51,564 nucleotides of DNA from Nitrospirota bacterium (GTDB lineage Bacteria > Nitrospirota > Thermodesulfovibrionia > Thermodesulfovibrionales > Dissulfurispiraceae), in NCBI GenBank assembly GCA_015233365.1, contig JADFXU010000013.1, forward strand, positions 1 to 51,564, read 5' to 3'. This document shows, one piece after another, positions 32,859 through 42,129 of this stretch (position 1 is its first letter; each line of letters starts with the position of its first letter). Both the position numbers and the translations under genes were made by a program. The notes under the pieces were generated by a model. It was not told the origin of the DNA, made no database searches, and saw only the letters and a list, made by a program, of their open reading frames with translations.

Positions 32859-33701
32859 CTACAAATGATGCGCCTCTATTTCTTTCTTGAGATTCTCAGC
32901 AAAATCTGCTGCTTCATCTTCTTTTATGAAGTCGTGATCACAGGGCATTTTGTGCATTATATTTTGCGCTTTGATAAATGCTGACTTGAGCCGTTCGTCC
33001 TGAGGAGATCCAATTAAAAGGTTCAGTTTGAAGGGCTCTCCGCCATCCACAAGGCTTGTAATTCGACCCAGCCACGCATTTGCCTTGTCGGTTATTGAAC
33101 CGGCCTCCACTAGATCGAAAGAAACAGGCTCCTGTATGCGCCATTGTTCATTTTTCCAACAGTATTTAAACTCATATTCGTAGTTACTGCCTGCAATCTG
33201 ATGCGGTACAAGATTCACAAGAACGCGTCTTTCCTCCAAAGGTTTCTTGTATATCTTCCATATGTCCTCATCGCTCCTGCTTAGGCGCTCAGTTTTTTCA
33301 TAATACTTCTCTACATAACGGTTATAAATCTGTTCGAGAGTCTCCTGCGGGTTTTCTGTCACTCCATACCCTTCTGGAGAGAATTGCAACGAGCTGTCAT
33401 CTACCGGCAAAACCCGAGCCGTGAAGTCTATTACACTTACGGGCAGTTTATCAAAAGGAAGTTCCGTAACCAGTTGCAACCCTTCTTCCTCAAGCCTTGC
33501 CTGGATGTATCTTGACACTTGCCGGAAGTGGTCGCCGTTTATGTTTGAAAACATCTTAGATACGCGGCCATATCTTGACGTGCATATGGCGCTGAGAAAT
33601 CTGGCCTTTGGCGCATAGAGCACAACGCCCACATTGATAAACTCGCCGGTCACAATATCATGAATGTATCTCAAGACAGAGAAACTATAAGGTATCTTCA
33701 T
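32859..33701 (-). CDS. DUF3037 family protein, partner of the HipA-like kinase
   Basis: 280 residues. The N-terminal segment PYSFSVLRYIHDIVTGEFINVGVVLYAP is the DUF3037 signature; the rest is charged and without recognised motifs. No signal peptide or membrane segment. DUF3037 genes are commonly next to compact HipA-like kinases, as here: its ATG overlaps the kinase stop by 4 nt. Function unknown; a regulator, antitoxin or substrate of the kinase is inferred from coupling alone. It is the last gene of the hsdRMS operon. Confidence 0.8.
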   Translation of the reverse strand: MKIPYSFSVLRYIHDIVTGEFINVGVVLYAPKARFLSAICTSRYGRVSKMFSNINGDHFRQVSRYIQARLEEEGLQLVTELPFDKLPVSVIDFTARVLPVDDSSLQFSPEGYGVTENPQETLEQIYNRYVEKYYEKTERLSRSDEDIWKIYKKPLEERRVLVNLVPHQIAGSNYEYEFKYCWKNEQWRIQEPVSFDLVEAGSITDKANAWLGRITSLVDGGEPFKLNLLIGSPQDERLKSAFIKAQNIMHKMPCDHDFIKEDEAADFAENLKKEIEAHHL

Positions 33702-34483
33702 TGCAATGACCTCCTTACTTCGTCAACAAAATTATTGCTGTGATGCGCAATCTCGCTGAGATGGGTTGTTATTTTAGCTATGTTTGCACTCCGCCATTCT
33801 TCAGGAACATTTGTTATCATAGTTTCTAGAGTATTATCATCCAGCAGCTCAAGCGCTCCGGCAAAGCGGTCAAGATTTAACGATTGGCCTTTCAGAGCAT
33901 TGTAAAACAGATGTCCATTGACGAATCTCAAGTTCGATATCTGCCACGGATTTGGTGTCGGTAGAATATCATATATAAACATCATACTCATTTCATGGTC
34001 TATGACGAATAATTCATCGCCTTTCCATAGGATATTCGGTTTCTCAGCACGCCTGTCAGGATTTTGAATCATCGCATCAAAGGCAAATATCTCCGCCGCC
34101 AATGTCTTCAAGCTTGACGGAATTGCCTTACTGACAGGCCATGTATCAAACCCGCCTGTAATCACCTTGCTGCCAAAATTGAGCCCTGAACTGCTCCTGA
34201 TTCTTAGTGCGAGGTCAGTATCAGGAATTACTTCAGCTATGACAGCGTCTAATTTAATTATAGCAGCCTCAGGCGTAGGTATATCAAGGAACCTTGCCAG
34301 TTGAGACGCAATAAGTTCAGCCGCAAGACCGTTTACGCCTGTTTCCAGTCCTGCCTTCAACTTAACAACATATTCGCCGTTTCTCTCGCCGGTTTCATCC
34401 TCGCAGAAAAAGATGCATGGCTTGGTTCTGCCGGAGGACAGAACCTTTTGCAAAGAAGTTGCGATCAAAACAGGAATAGTCAT
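33698..34483 (-). CDS. Compact HipA-like kinase
   Basis: 261 residues, far shorter than HipA (about 440), so only the kinase core is present. An ATP-site Lys is at 41 in VVKLKAG. The catalytic loop is NPDRRAEKPNIL with Asp143 and Asn150, comparable to the NxDRHxxN loop of HipA, and the Mg-binding Asp162 is in VIDHEMS. No HipB-like DNA-binding antitoxin is adjacent. The start lies 45 nt after hsdS, with a small palindrome just before the ATG and no strong ribosome site. HipA kinases phosphorylate tRNA synthetases and stall growth; the target here is unknown. Its place in a type I R-M operon suggests a back-up abortive response. Confidence 0.8.
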   Translation of the reverse strand: MTIPVLIATSLQKVLSSGRTKPCIFFCEDETGERNGEYVVKLKAGLETGVNGLAAELIASQLARFLDIPTPEAAIIKLDAVIAEVIPDTDLALRIRSSSGLNFGSKVITGGFDTWPVSKAIPSSLKTLAAEIFAFDAMIQNPDRRAEKPNILWKGDELFVIDHEMSMMFIYDILPTPNPWQISNLRFVNGHLFYNALKGQSLNLDRFAGALELLDDNTLETMITNVPEEWRSANIAKITTHLSEIAHHSNNFVDEVRRSLQ

Positions 34484-34486
34484 ATT

Positions 34487-34500
34487 AAGAGCTCGCTCTT
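34487..34500. promoter_or_regulatory. Palindrome directly upstream of the HipA-like kinase start
   Basis: AAGAGC-TC-GCTCTT ends three bases before the ATG at 34483 (minus strand). A TATGAT lies about 9 bp upstream on the same strand. It may be an operator of an internal promoter or a translation-blocking hairpin. Confidence 0.35.
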
Positions 34501-34528
34501 GTCAGTATCATAGAAAATTTAGCACCTT

Positions 34529-35740
34529 TCAGTTTGTTACTTCCTGCACACGCACCTCCATCCCACTCAAATCCAACTCGTCGTTAAATGCCCGCTGCGA
34601 TAGGGAGCCATACAGGTTTTCCAACTCTTTTAAGCTTGCCTGATAGTGGGCTTTGAGGGCTTCTACTTTTTCGACGATTTGGGCGAATTTAGTTTGCAAT
34701 TCAACTGGAGGAATTAATATTTTAATGTTTTTTATTTCTGTCGCATTTATATTGGCCATGCCAACTATATTCCTACAAAGACCTAAAAGTGTTTGTTTGC
34801 CATGTCTTGAGTTTAGATATCCCCATAAATACCATGGATTCCCCTTTTCGTTAACTCTAACTCTGATAAGATATCCTGCTATAACCATCTCAGTAAATTT
34901 ATTATAAACTGCAGTTTTCCCCACTAGGTCCTTAGAGTTTGTTCTGTTGAATATTAAATCTCCAGGGCGAACGATATATTTATCTTTCTCGTCTTCTGTA
35001 ATATCAATATATTTGAGACTAGAAAAATCCCAGTATCCTTCGTAGGAAATGTTATTCATCCGCAAGTAAGGATAACTGCCTTGTTCAGATGCCGGTTTAC
35101 TTGTCCCGTATTTAACTTCACTCACAATGTCTGCAATTTTTCCTTTCAGGAATTTATTTTGATTTCGACTCGGGTCCCCAAACATCTCCAGAAAAGTACT
35201 CTTCAGCAGTTCATCCAGCAGGCGCAGGCTTTCTTTGCCCTGGGCTATCAATGCTTCAGCTTTGCTGAGGATTGTGGCTATCCGGATTTGATCGGAGAGT
35301 GGTGGTAGAGGTATTTTGAAATCTTTTACGTATTTTTGGCGGATATGTTTTTGCGCTCCGCCCCATGCATCATTAAGAATCTTATTTCTCATCGTCCGAA
35401 GATAATGATAAAGATAAAGCGGATCATGATTCTTTGAAGGTAAAATGCCAGTTACTGATTGATTACCGCAAGCTTCAAATTTCAACAATGCGGAAACGCC
35501 AGTTGTTGCACCAGTCAGGGCAACTAAAACGGTTTCGGCTGGCATCATTCTGGCCGAGCTATTTTTATAACCCAATTCCGTAATAAAATTAGATGGCTTT
35601 GTTATAATACCTTGATTTAAGTCGCCAGAATTTAGCCAAGGAATTGTACCGTTTTCCCAATACTCTTTCACTGCAGTAGAGGGCGTACCACCAGTTATAA
35701 CTTCAGCAAATGCTTTAATATCGACTTTTGCCCACGTCAT
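34529..35740 (-). CDS. hsdS: Type I restriction specificity subunit HsdS
   Basis: 403 residues with the expected two target-recognition domains, each followed by a helical spacer. The first TRD (about 1-150) ends with the conserved KDFKIPLPPLSDQIRIATIL, and the second (about 195-355) ends with IKNIKILIPPVELQTKFAQIV. Each spacer then forms a coiled coil (EALIAQGKESLRLLDELLK, and VEALKAHYQASLKELENLY). It sets the bipartite DNA sequence recognised by the HsdR2M2S complex. Its start overlaps the hsdM stop by 4 nt. Both halves appear complete. Confidence 0.93.
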   Translation of the reverse strand: MTWAKVDIKAFAEVITGGTPSTAVKEYWENGTIPWLNSGDLNQGIITKPSNFITELGYKNSSARMMPAETVLVALTGATTGVSALLKFEACGNQSVTGILPSKNHDPLYLYHYLRTMRNKILNDAWGGAQKHIRQKYVKDFKIPLPPLSDQIRIATILSKAEALIAQGKESLRLLDELLKSTFLEMFGDPSRNQNKFLKGKIADIVSEVKYGTSKPASEQGSYPYLRMNNISYEGYWDFSSLKYIDITEDEKDKYIVRPGDLIFNRTNSKDLVGKTAVYNKFTEMVIAGYLIRVRVNEKGNPWYLWGYLNSRHGKQTLLGLCRNIVGMANINATEIKNIKILIPPVELQTKFAQIVEKVEALKAHYQASLKELENLYGSLSQRAFNDELDLSGMEVRVQEVTN

Positions 35741-37308
35741 GATAAAAGAGTATCCAATTCTTCGAGTAGTAACACGCTGTTCTTTTCAATCTCTTTGATC
35801 CTGCCAATTATATGCTTTGGTTTTTCGTAAGTTATTTCTTCATAAACCTCTTCCTTGTACTTACTCAAACTCAAATCATACTCATTCTCTACGATCTCAC
35901 CTTTCGGGACAAAGAAATATTTCCTAGTACGGTCAGTCTCATCTTTCGGGTTCCTGTTTTTGTAACGCTCCACAATATCCTGCAGGTCCCCATAGCCCTC
36001 TTGCTTGTTGCGTTTGTCATCAAGGCTGTAGCCGTCGCTTTCCATGTTATAAAACCAAATATCTCGCGTCTCGCCGCCTTTGGTGAAGATCAGGATAGCT
36101 GTACTGACACCTGCATAGGGCTTAAATACTCCGCTCGGCATGGTGATTACAGCCTTGAGTTCACACTCCTCAACCAGTTTCTTCCTTGTCGCCACAAATA
36201 CCTTCCCACTGCCGAACAATACTCCTTGCGGCACAATGATGGCGGCGGTGCCTCCCATTTTCAGCATGTTAAAAGTCCGCTCTACAAAGAGCAGTTCGGT
36301 TTTGGTGGTGGACAGCTTCAACCCATCGTTTATATCGCCTTTATCAATGTTACCTGTAAAGGGAGGGTTGGCCATTATAACGTTGTACATGCTGTCTTCA
36401 TTAAAGCTTTTGCTCAGGGTGTCCTTGTAATCAATATGCGGGTTGTCTATGCCGTGCATCATCAGGTTCATGAGGCCCAGCCGCACCATGGTTGTATCCA
36501 TATCAAATCCAATTAAGCTCTGCTCTATTACTTTCTTAACGTCCTCGGTAAGCACGGCGCTCATACTACCCCGTTCAAACCCGTCTTCATCGCGTAGAAG
36601 CTTGCCGGGGTCCTTTTTACGGACCAGATCGGTGAGGATATATTGATAAGCCCCCAATAAAAATCCAGCGGTACCACAGGCAGGATCTCCGATAATCTGT
36701 CCGAGTTCTGGGGCAACCAGTTCGGCCATCAGCTTAATGATATGCCTTGGTGTACGGAACTGCCCATTTTTTCCGGCAGTGGCAATTTCGCTCAACAACA
36801 TTTCGTATACATCGCCCTGTATATCCTGAAATGCCTGCCCGCCATGCTCGGCGTCTTTTGCGATTTCTTCAAATAACTGTTCGATAATGTTAATTGCCTC
36901 CACAAGCAGCGACGGCTTGGGCATAATAAACACAGCATTTGCCATTGATTTTGTGAAAGGCGAAGTGCTTCCGTTCAAATCTTTCAGAAAAGGGAATGCT
37001 TTGGTTTGGACATGCAGCAACATCTCCTCCGCAGGCCGTCTCTTAAAATTACTCCAGCGCAGTTCGCGTTTATCAACTTCTTCTTTGCTTCCGGGCACCT
37101 TGTATTTTCCGCTGAACCTTGAAGTGTATTTTTCTCCTGTAAAGTCGGCGTCCCTTTCCCGTTTAGCTTCCAGATCGTCAAGCCGTTTCATGAAAATCAG
37201 GTAGGTGATCTGTTCAATGGCAGTTAAGGGATTGGATATCCCGCCGCTCCAGAAGTTGTTCCAAAGCTTATCGATCAGGCTTTTCAGTTGCGCGTTATTT
37301 TGTAGCAT
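35737..37308 (-). CDS. hsdM: Type I restriction adenine methyltransferase HsdM
   Basis: 523 residues. An N-terminal helical HsdM_N domain (LIDKLWNNFWSGG...) is followed by the N6-adenine methylase core, with the SAM-binding motif DPACGTAGFLLGAYQ near residue 200 and catalytic NPPF in IMANPPFTG near 310. It methylates host sites together with HsdS and is needed for restriction too. One base separates the hsdR stop from its ATG, so the R and M genes are translationally linked in the order R-M-S. Confidence 0.95.
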   Translation of the reverse strand: MLQNNAQLKSLIDKLWNNFWSGGISNPLTAIEQITYLIFMKRLDDLEAKRERDADFTGEKYTSRFSGKYKVPGSKEEVDKRELRWSNFKRRPAEEMLLHVQTKAFPFLKDLNGSTSPFTKSMANAVFIMPKPSLLVEAINIIEQLFEEIAKDAEHGGQAFQDIQGDVYEMLLSEIATAGKNGQFRTPRHIIKLMAELVAPELGQIIGDPACGTAGFLLGAYQYILTDLVRKKDPGKLLRDEDGFERGSMSAVLTEDVKKVIEQSLIGFDMDTTMVRLGLMNLMMHGIDNPHIDYKDTLSKSFNEDSMYNVIMANPPFTGNIDKGDINDGLKLSTTKTELLFVERTFNMLKMGGTAAIIVPQGVLFGSGKVFVATRKKLVEECELKAVITMPSGVFKPYAGVSTAILIFTKGGETRDIWFYNMESDGYSLDDKRNKQEGYGDLQDIVERYKNRNPKDETDRTRKYFFVPKGEIVENEYDLSLSKYKEEVYEEITYEKPKHIIGRIKEIEKNSVLLLEELDTLLS

Positions 37309-37309
37309 C

Positions 37310-40108
37310 TTATGCCGCCTTTATTTTTTCACTTAAGGTTAATATTTCTTCTATTTCTTTCGGCTTGAAAATGCCCCGGATGCCTTCAGGATGCAACATG
37401 GTAAAGGGTGATTGTATCAAATCCTTCTTCTGCAAGTCTCCTTTTTCCAGGATGAAATTCCGGAGCAGATCAAGAAACTGCAACTGTCTGCTCGATAAAT
37501 AGCTATGAGAGGCTATGAAATGGTCAACGGCCTTTGATACTGTCTCGGGGAAACTTTCGAGCACTTCTATGCCCAGGATGTGTTTGATAAACTGGATAAA
37601 CTGCGCCCTCCTATTGTTATAGACTCTGCGCAGTAAATCTACGGTAATGTGCGGCTGCTCGTCATGTAATTGTTCGGCTAATTGCTCAACCTCGGCTTCT
37701 GTAATCTGCTGGCCGGATTTAATCTTCTGCAATGTTGGATTACGTATAATGAGTTCCTGCACTTTTTCTTCAACCATTTCCCGATATTTAGCTATACTTA
37801 TCGCCTCATGCTGAGGTCCGAATTCAACAAACTCTTTGGAGTGGACAAGGTCTTTCAGATTGAACTTCGCAGGGCCGAGAGGGACAACGGATTCACGGAA
37901 CTTCATCAACGGGCTGAGTTTTGCAATAATTTCATCGAACTTATCCTCATCGATGGTTGCCCAATAGTGATTGGTCTGGCTCTGCCTGATGAGGTCTTCC
38001 TCTCTGGCTACGATATTCACCGAAAGAGGCAGCTCGGAAATCTCCTCAATAATGCTATCTTTCAGTGCGTCGAACTTTTCCTTTTCCGCAGACAGGTGGG
38101 CCAAAGAAACCTCAACAATATCCTTTTCAAAACGCATTGCCTTAAAATCAGCGGTTGAGATTGTACGAAACAATGGCTTTACTATTGAACGGAGAAATTC
38201 AATCTTATCTGCAGAAAGCTGCATCCAGAAGTTCTCATCTTCCATGCGCTGGAGTTCAAGCCTTGCATCCATGATCGCGACCGAGTTTTGCGGTAATTCG
38301 GAAATCTGTCTTCTCAGCTTATCGATTTCTTTTGCGGCGACTTCGGGCTTATTCTGTCCTTGTGCCTTTTCGATTTTGTCTAATCGCAAACCGAATAACC
38401 TGACAGGCAGAGGAATCTGCGGTTTAAGTTCTTTTCCTTTAGGATTCAGCTTGAAATACTCAAAGTTGTCCCAGCAATCCAGAATTAGAAATATATCTTT
38501 CTTCTTGCACCAAGGCTTTATTTTCTGACCTTCGAGCAAACGTGTTCCCCTGCCTATCATCTGCCAGAATTTGGTGTATGAATATACCGGCTTGGCAAAG
38601 ACAAGGTTGGTAAGCTCTCTAATATCTATTCCTGTATCAAGCATATCCACACTGATGGCAACACGCGGCATGTCGTTATTAGTGAACTGGTCTAGCAAGC
38701 CTCCTTTACCGTAAACGCGAGGGTCATCGGATACAATAACTTTTGCCAGTTCACCCTTATATTCTGGATACAACGCATCAAAAATCTCTTCCATCCTTCT
38801 TGCATGCGCCATGCTGATACAGAAGAAGATTGATTTCCCGGGAAGTACTCCGTTGTGGTCCTTGATGCATTCCTCCATAAATTCCCGGACAATGAGCGCA
38901 TTAGTCCCGCGATTGACAACTGTTTTTTCAATCTCCGTGCCTTCGTAATTTATCTCTTCAATCTCTTTCCCTTCAATAATGAGTTCCTTCTGGTCTTCAA
39001 GTGTAATAGTGCGTTTGTTTATGCCTTCTTCCTGAAACCTGGTCTTGATCTTCATTACCTGGAAATCACACAGATACGGAGGAATATGATCGATTGCTTC
39101 TTCATAAGAATAAGCGAAGGTAGGCACGCCGTCTTCACATTCAAATAGCTTAAACGTGTTGTGGTCAATTACATCCGTCGGCGTTGCTGTCAATCCAAGG
39201 GTAATAGTGCTGAAGTAATCCAGCACTTCCTGATAGGTATTGTAAATAGATCGATGACTTTCATCCACAACGACCAGATCAAAGAAATGGGGAGAAAGCC
39301 GTGATTCTTCATCACGAATAATGTTAAGCATGGTGGGATAGGTAGAAACATAAATTCTTTTGTCCTTTGCAATGGCTTTTTCGCCTACCTTAGGCCACCG
39401 GGGTTCATTGGGCAAGTGTTCTTTGAATGCCTCCAGTGCCTGGTCTCGCAATGCAATACGGTCAACCAAAAAAAGGGTCTTTTCGGCCCAGCCTGCGCGC
39501 ATTAGGGCATCTACTAAGGCAATACAGGTTCTCGTCTTTCCCGTTCCAGTTGCCATTACCAGCAGAAAGTTGCGCTTTCTTTTTTCAATGGATTCCATTA
39601 CTGATCGGATAGCACGGATTTGATAATCACGACCGGCGATTTTTGCATTAATAAATTCACCTGCCAAGGTTTTTCTTGATTTGCGTATATATAGATAGCG
39701 TTCAAGATCATCACGGGTTGGGAAGCCATAAACCTTTCTTGGTGGATAATTATCCAAATCCCAGAAAAAAATATCATGTCCATTGGTATAAAAACAGAAT
39801 GGAAGTTCACGTCCGGCTTTTTTCTGGATATTAAAACAGTATTGTTTGGCCTGTTCCCGGCCAATGGCTGCGTCAACGGAAGTTTTTTTGGCCTCAACAA
39901 CAGCTAAAGGCTTGCCGTCTTTCCCCAATAAAACATAGTCGCTGAATTGATGGCCCTGATAGGGTGTTTGTGGTTCATGGACGGCATCTGACAGACCGAC
40001 TTCGATATCAAACTCTTCAATTACTTGAGTTAGATCAGCTACATTCCATCCTGCCGCTTCCAGGTTCTTGTCGATAATTTCTTTTCGTGTATTATGTTCG
40101 TTCTTCAC
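37310..40108 (-). CDS. hsdR: Type I restriction endonuclease subunit HsdR (EcoEI-like)
   Basis: 932 residues starting at a GTG at 40108. The N-terminal nuclease has Asp57 and Glu72-Ala-Lys74 (VVEAKKT), a PD-D/ExK site. The two-domain SF2 motor has MATGTGKTRTCIALVDAL, VVDESHRS, GLTATP and IGRGTRL. The C-terminal part (about 690-920) resembles the EcoEI_R_C domain. It translocates and cuts unmodified DNA. First gene of a five-gene operon with hsdM, hsdS, the HipA-like kinase and DUF3037. No clear ribosome site at the GTG. The 236-bp upstream space shows AT-rich promoter-like sequence at 40145-40190 only. Confidence 0.95.
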   Translation of the reverse strand: MKNEHNTRKEIIDKNLEAAGWNVADLTQVIEEFDIEVGLSDAVHEPQTPYQGHQFSDYVLLGKDGKPLAVVEAKKTSVDAAIGREQAKQYCFNIQKKAGRELPFCFYTNGHDIFFWDLDNYPPRKVYGFPTRDDLERYLYIRKSRKTLAGEFINAKIAGRDYQIRAIRSVMESIEKRKRNFLLVMATGTGKTRTCIALVDALMRAGWAEKTLFLVDRIALRDQALEAFKEHLPNEPRWPKVGEKAIAKDKRIYVSTYPTMLNIIRDEESRLSPHFFDLVVVDESHRSIYNTYQEVLDYFSTITLGLTATPTDVIDHNTFKLFECEDGVPTFAYSYEEAIDHIPPYLCDFQVMKIKTRFQEEGINKRTITLEDQKELIIEGKEIEEINYEGTEIEKTVVNRGTNALIVREFMEECIKDHNGVLPGKSIFFCISMAHARRMEEIFDALYPEYKGELAKVIVSDDPRVYGKGGLLDQFTNNDMPRVAISVDMLDTGIDIRELTNLVFAKPVYSYTKFWQMIGRGTRLLEGQKIKPWCKKKDIFLILDCWDNFEYFKLNPKGKELKPQIPLPVRLFGLRLDKIEKAQGQNKPEVAAKEIDKLRRQISELPQNSVAIMDARLELQRMEDENFWMQLSADKIEFLRSIVKPLFRTISTADFKAMRFEKDIVEVSLAHLSAEKEKFDALKDSIIEEISELPLSVNIVAREEDLIRQSQTNHYWATIDEDKFDEIIAKLSPLMKFRESVVPLGPAKFNLKDLVHSKEFVEFGPQHEAISIAKYREMVEEKVQELIIRNPTLQKIKSGQQITEAEVEQLAEQLHDEQPHITVDLLRRVYNNRRAQFIQFIKHILGIEVLESFPETVSKAVDHFIASHSYLSSRQLQFLDLLRNFILEKGDLQKKDLIQSPFTMLHPEGIRGIFKPKEIEEILTLSEKIKAA

Positions 40109-40344
40109 AGTAGTTTAATAAATTCACTTTCTATCCGTCTCCTTCGAGTCAAAAAAGTGCTTAATAATAATATGTTATGACTATTAATAACAAGACCTAT
40201 TTGCGGTTGTGTCAGACCGAAATCTTTCCATGCCGTGATGAGAGAATATCAGGGAGCTTTTCGTTGGTACAACTTTTCACAGGCACTGTCAGTTAGTACC
40301 GGGAATCAGTGTCCTGGGCCAGTAGAAGCCCGACTATTGAAATT

Positions 40345-41286
40345 CTATTTAAAAATCAGTTCCGGTTTTTTCATAAATACCTTTGTATCAGGCGGGACCG
40401 ACGTTGTAATCCATACGTTGCCTCCGATTACCGAATGCGCGCCGATCACCGTATCTCCACCTAATATGGTGACGCCGGAATAGACGATTACATCATCATC
40501 GAGCGTCGGATGACGTTTTTCATTTCGCAGCTGTTCCACTTCATCCTTTGACAGAGACAGTGCCCCAAGCGTAACTCCCTGATAGATGCGGACGCGGTCT
40601 CCTATTATTGTTGTTTCACCGATAACCACGCCGGTCCCGTGATCGATGAAGAAACTCTCCCCAATCCGGGCGCCTGGGTGAATGTCGATGCCGGTTACGC
40701 CGTGAGCGTATTCAGACATTATGCGCGGGATCAGCGGCACATTTTGCTTATAAAGCTGGTGTGCCACCCGATGCACGGTAACTGCAAAAAGGCCGGGATA
40801 ACTGAATATTACTTCATCATGGCTCTTCGCTGCCGGGTCACCCTCATAGGCAGCGCGAACGTCCTTGGCGAGCATGATTCTTATACCAGGAAGCTCTTTC
40901 ATAAAATTTATAGTAATCTCCTCGCCCCGCTCCTCGCATTCAACACACTCAAGGTTGCGACGGCGGCATTCATGACGTATTGCGAAGGTGACCTGTCTGG
41001 ACAACATTTCAAAGAACGATGTCACTTCCTGTCCGTAATAGTAAATCAGATTAACTTTATCTATTCGTGTACGGGAGAAGTAGCCGGGATACAACAGTCG
41101 ACACGCCAGATGCGTGATCTCTATGACAGATTCCTTCGAAGGCAGTGGTTCGAGGTCCACATGATCAAAACAATTTTGTGCATTGCAGGACAATACAAGA
41201 TTATCCACAATTGCAGGAATTTGATCACGATACTCCTTATGCTTTTTTATACCGAGATTACACTGTTCGGAATCAGGCCTGTCCAT
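40345..41286 (-). CDS. cysE: Serine O-acetyltransferase (EpsC/CysE type)
   Basis: 313 residues. The N-terminal helical domain (about 1-185) is followed by left-handed beta-helix hexapeptide repeats. HEVIFSYPGLFAVTVHRVAHQLY-type sequence, DIHPGARIGESFFIDHGTGVVIGETTIIGDRVRIYQGVTLGA and VTILGGDTVIGAHSVIGGNVWIT are all visible. It transfers acetyl from acetyl-CoA to serine, the entry step to cysteine. The long N terminus matches the EpsC group of bacteria and plants rather than E. coli CysE. The ribosome site GAGGGA precedes the ATG. No cysK is nearby. Confidence 0.93.
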   Translation of the reverse strand: MDRPDSEQCNLGIKKHKEYRDQIPAIVDNLVLSCNAQNCFDHVDLEPLPSKESVIEITHLACRLLYPGYFSRTRIDKVNLIYYYGQEVTSFFEMLSRQVTFAIRHECRRRNLECVECEERGEEITINFMKELPGIRIMLAKDVRAAYEGDPAAKSHDEVIFSYPGLFAVTVHRVAHQLYKQNVPLIPRIMSEYAHGVTGIDIHPGARIGESFFIDHGTGVVIGETTIIGDRVRIYQGVTLGALSLSKDEVEQLRNEKRHPTLDDDVIVYSGVTILGGDTVIGAHSVIGGNVWITTSVPPDTKVFMKKPELIFK

Positions 41287-41381
41287 TTACCGGTCCCTCG
41301 TAAAATGTGTCTGTTTAACTAATTCTATCTTATTTAATTCCGGTCTTCAAGAATCAGAATCTGTCCACATCGGATATAAGT

Positions 41382-41387
41382 TATAAT
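41382..41387 (+). promoter_or_regulatory. -10 box of the ABC exporter operon
   Basis: TATAAT lies ten bases before the ATG at 41398; the leader would be about 3-4 nt and there is no Shine-Dalgarno. Confidence 0.5.
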
Positions 41388-41397
41388 TAACGTAATT

Positions 41398-42129
41398 ATG
41401 GCACTTATCACAGCTAAGGAACTGACAAAAGATTACGACGGGCTGAAAGCGGTCGACTCCATCGATTTCGAGATTCAAGAGGGTGAATGCTTCGGGTTTC
41501 TCGGACCGAATGGTGCCGGCAAAACAACTGTCATGCGTATTATTTATTGCTTTATGCCTCCGACCTCGGGGGATGTCAGGGTATTCGGCATGCCGGTAGC
41601 TGAAAAGCCGAGCGAGATTAAGGCACGCATCGGCGTAATGCCGCAGGACGTCAATCTCGATCCTGATCTTTCCGTGCTTGAGAATTTGGTCGTCTATGCA
41701 CGATATTTCGATATTCCCAAGAAAATCTCCCTTCCCCTTGCATGGGAGCTTCTGGATTTTGTTGAACTGAAGGAAAAGGCGAACGCTAAAATAGAGAATC
41801 TTTCGGGCGGCATGAAACACCGCCTTCTCCTTGCGCGCTCATTGGTCAATAATCCCGACCTGCTGGTGCTGGATGAGCCGACAACAGGGCTTGATCCGCA
41901 CAGCAGGCATTCGGTGTGGGAGAAGCTTGAGAGTCTCAAGATGAAAGGGACAACCCTGCTCCTCACTACCCACTACATGGAAGAGGCCGAAAAACTCTGT
42001 GACAGGGTCGCTATCATGGACTCAGGAAAAATTGTGACCATTGATTCACCGTCCAATTTGACAGGCATGCATGGCGGGAACCTCGAAAGCGTCTATTTAA
42101 ATCTCACAGGGAGGCGTCTTGTCGAATAG
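41398..42129 (+). CDS. ABC-2 type exporter, ATP-binding protein (NodI/DrrA-like)
   Basis: 243 residues. Walker A GPNGAGKTT near residue 39, Q-loop MPQD, signature LSGGMKHR near 137, Walker B LLVLDEPTTGLDP, and the switch His in LLTTHYMEEAE. The sequence is of the NodI/DrrA group, which pairs with ABC-2 permeases to export lipids, drugs or lipo-oligosaccharides. Its 3' end overlaps the permease gene by 11 nt. Confidence 0.93.
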   Translation: MALITAKELTKDYDGLKAVDSIDFEIQEGECFGFLGPNGAGKTTVMRIIYCFMPPTSGDVRVFGMPVAEKPSEIKARIGVMPQDVNLDPDLSVLENLVVYARYFDIPKKISLPLAWELLDFVELKEKANAKIENLSGGMKHRLLLARSLVNNPDLLVLDEPTTGLDPHSRHSVWEKLESLKMKGTTLLLTTHYMEEAEKLCDRVAIMDSGKIVTIDSPSNLTGMHGGNLESVYLNLTGRRLVE

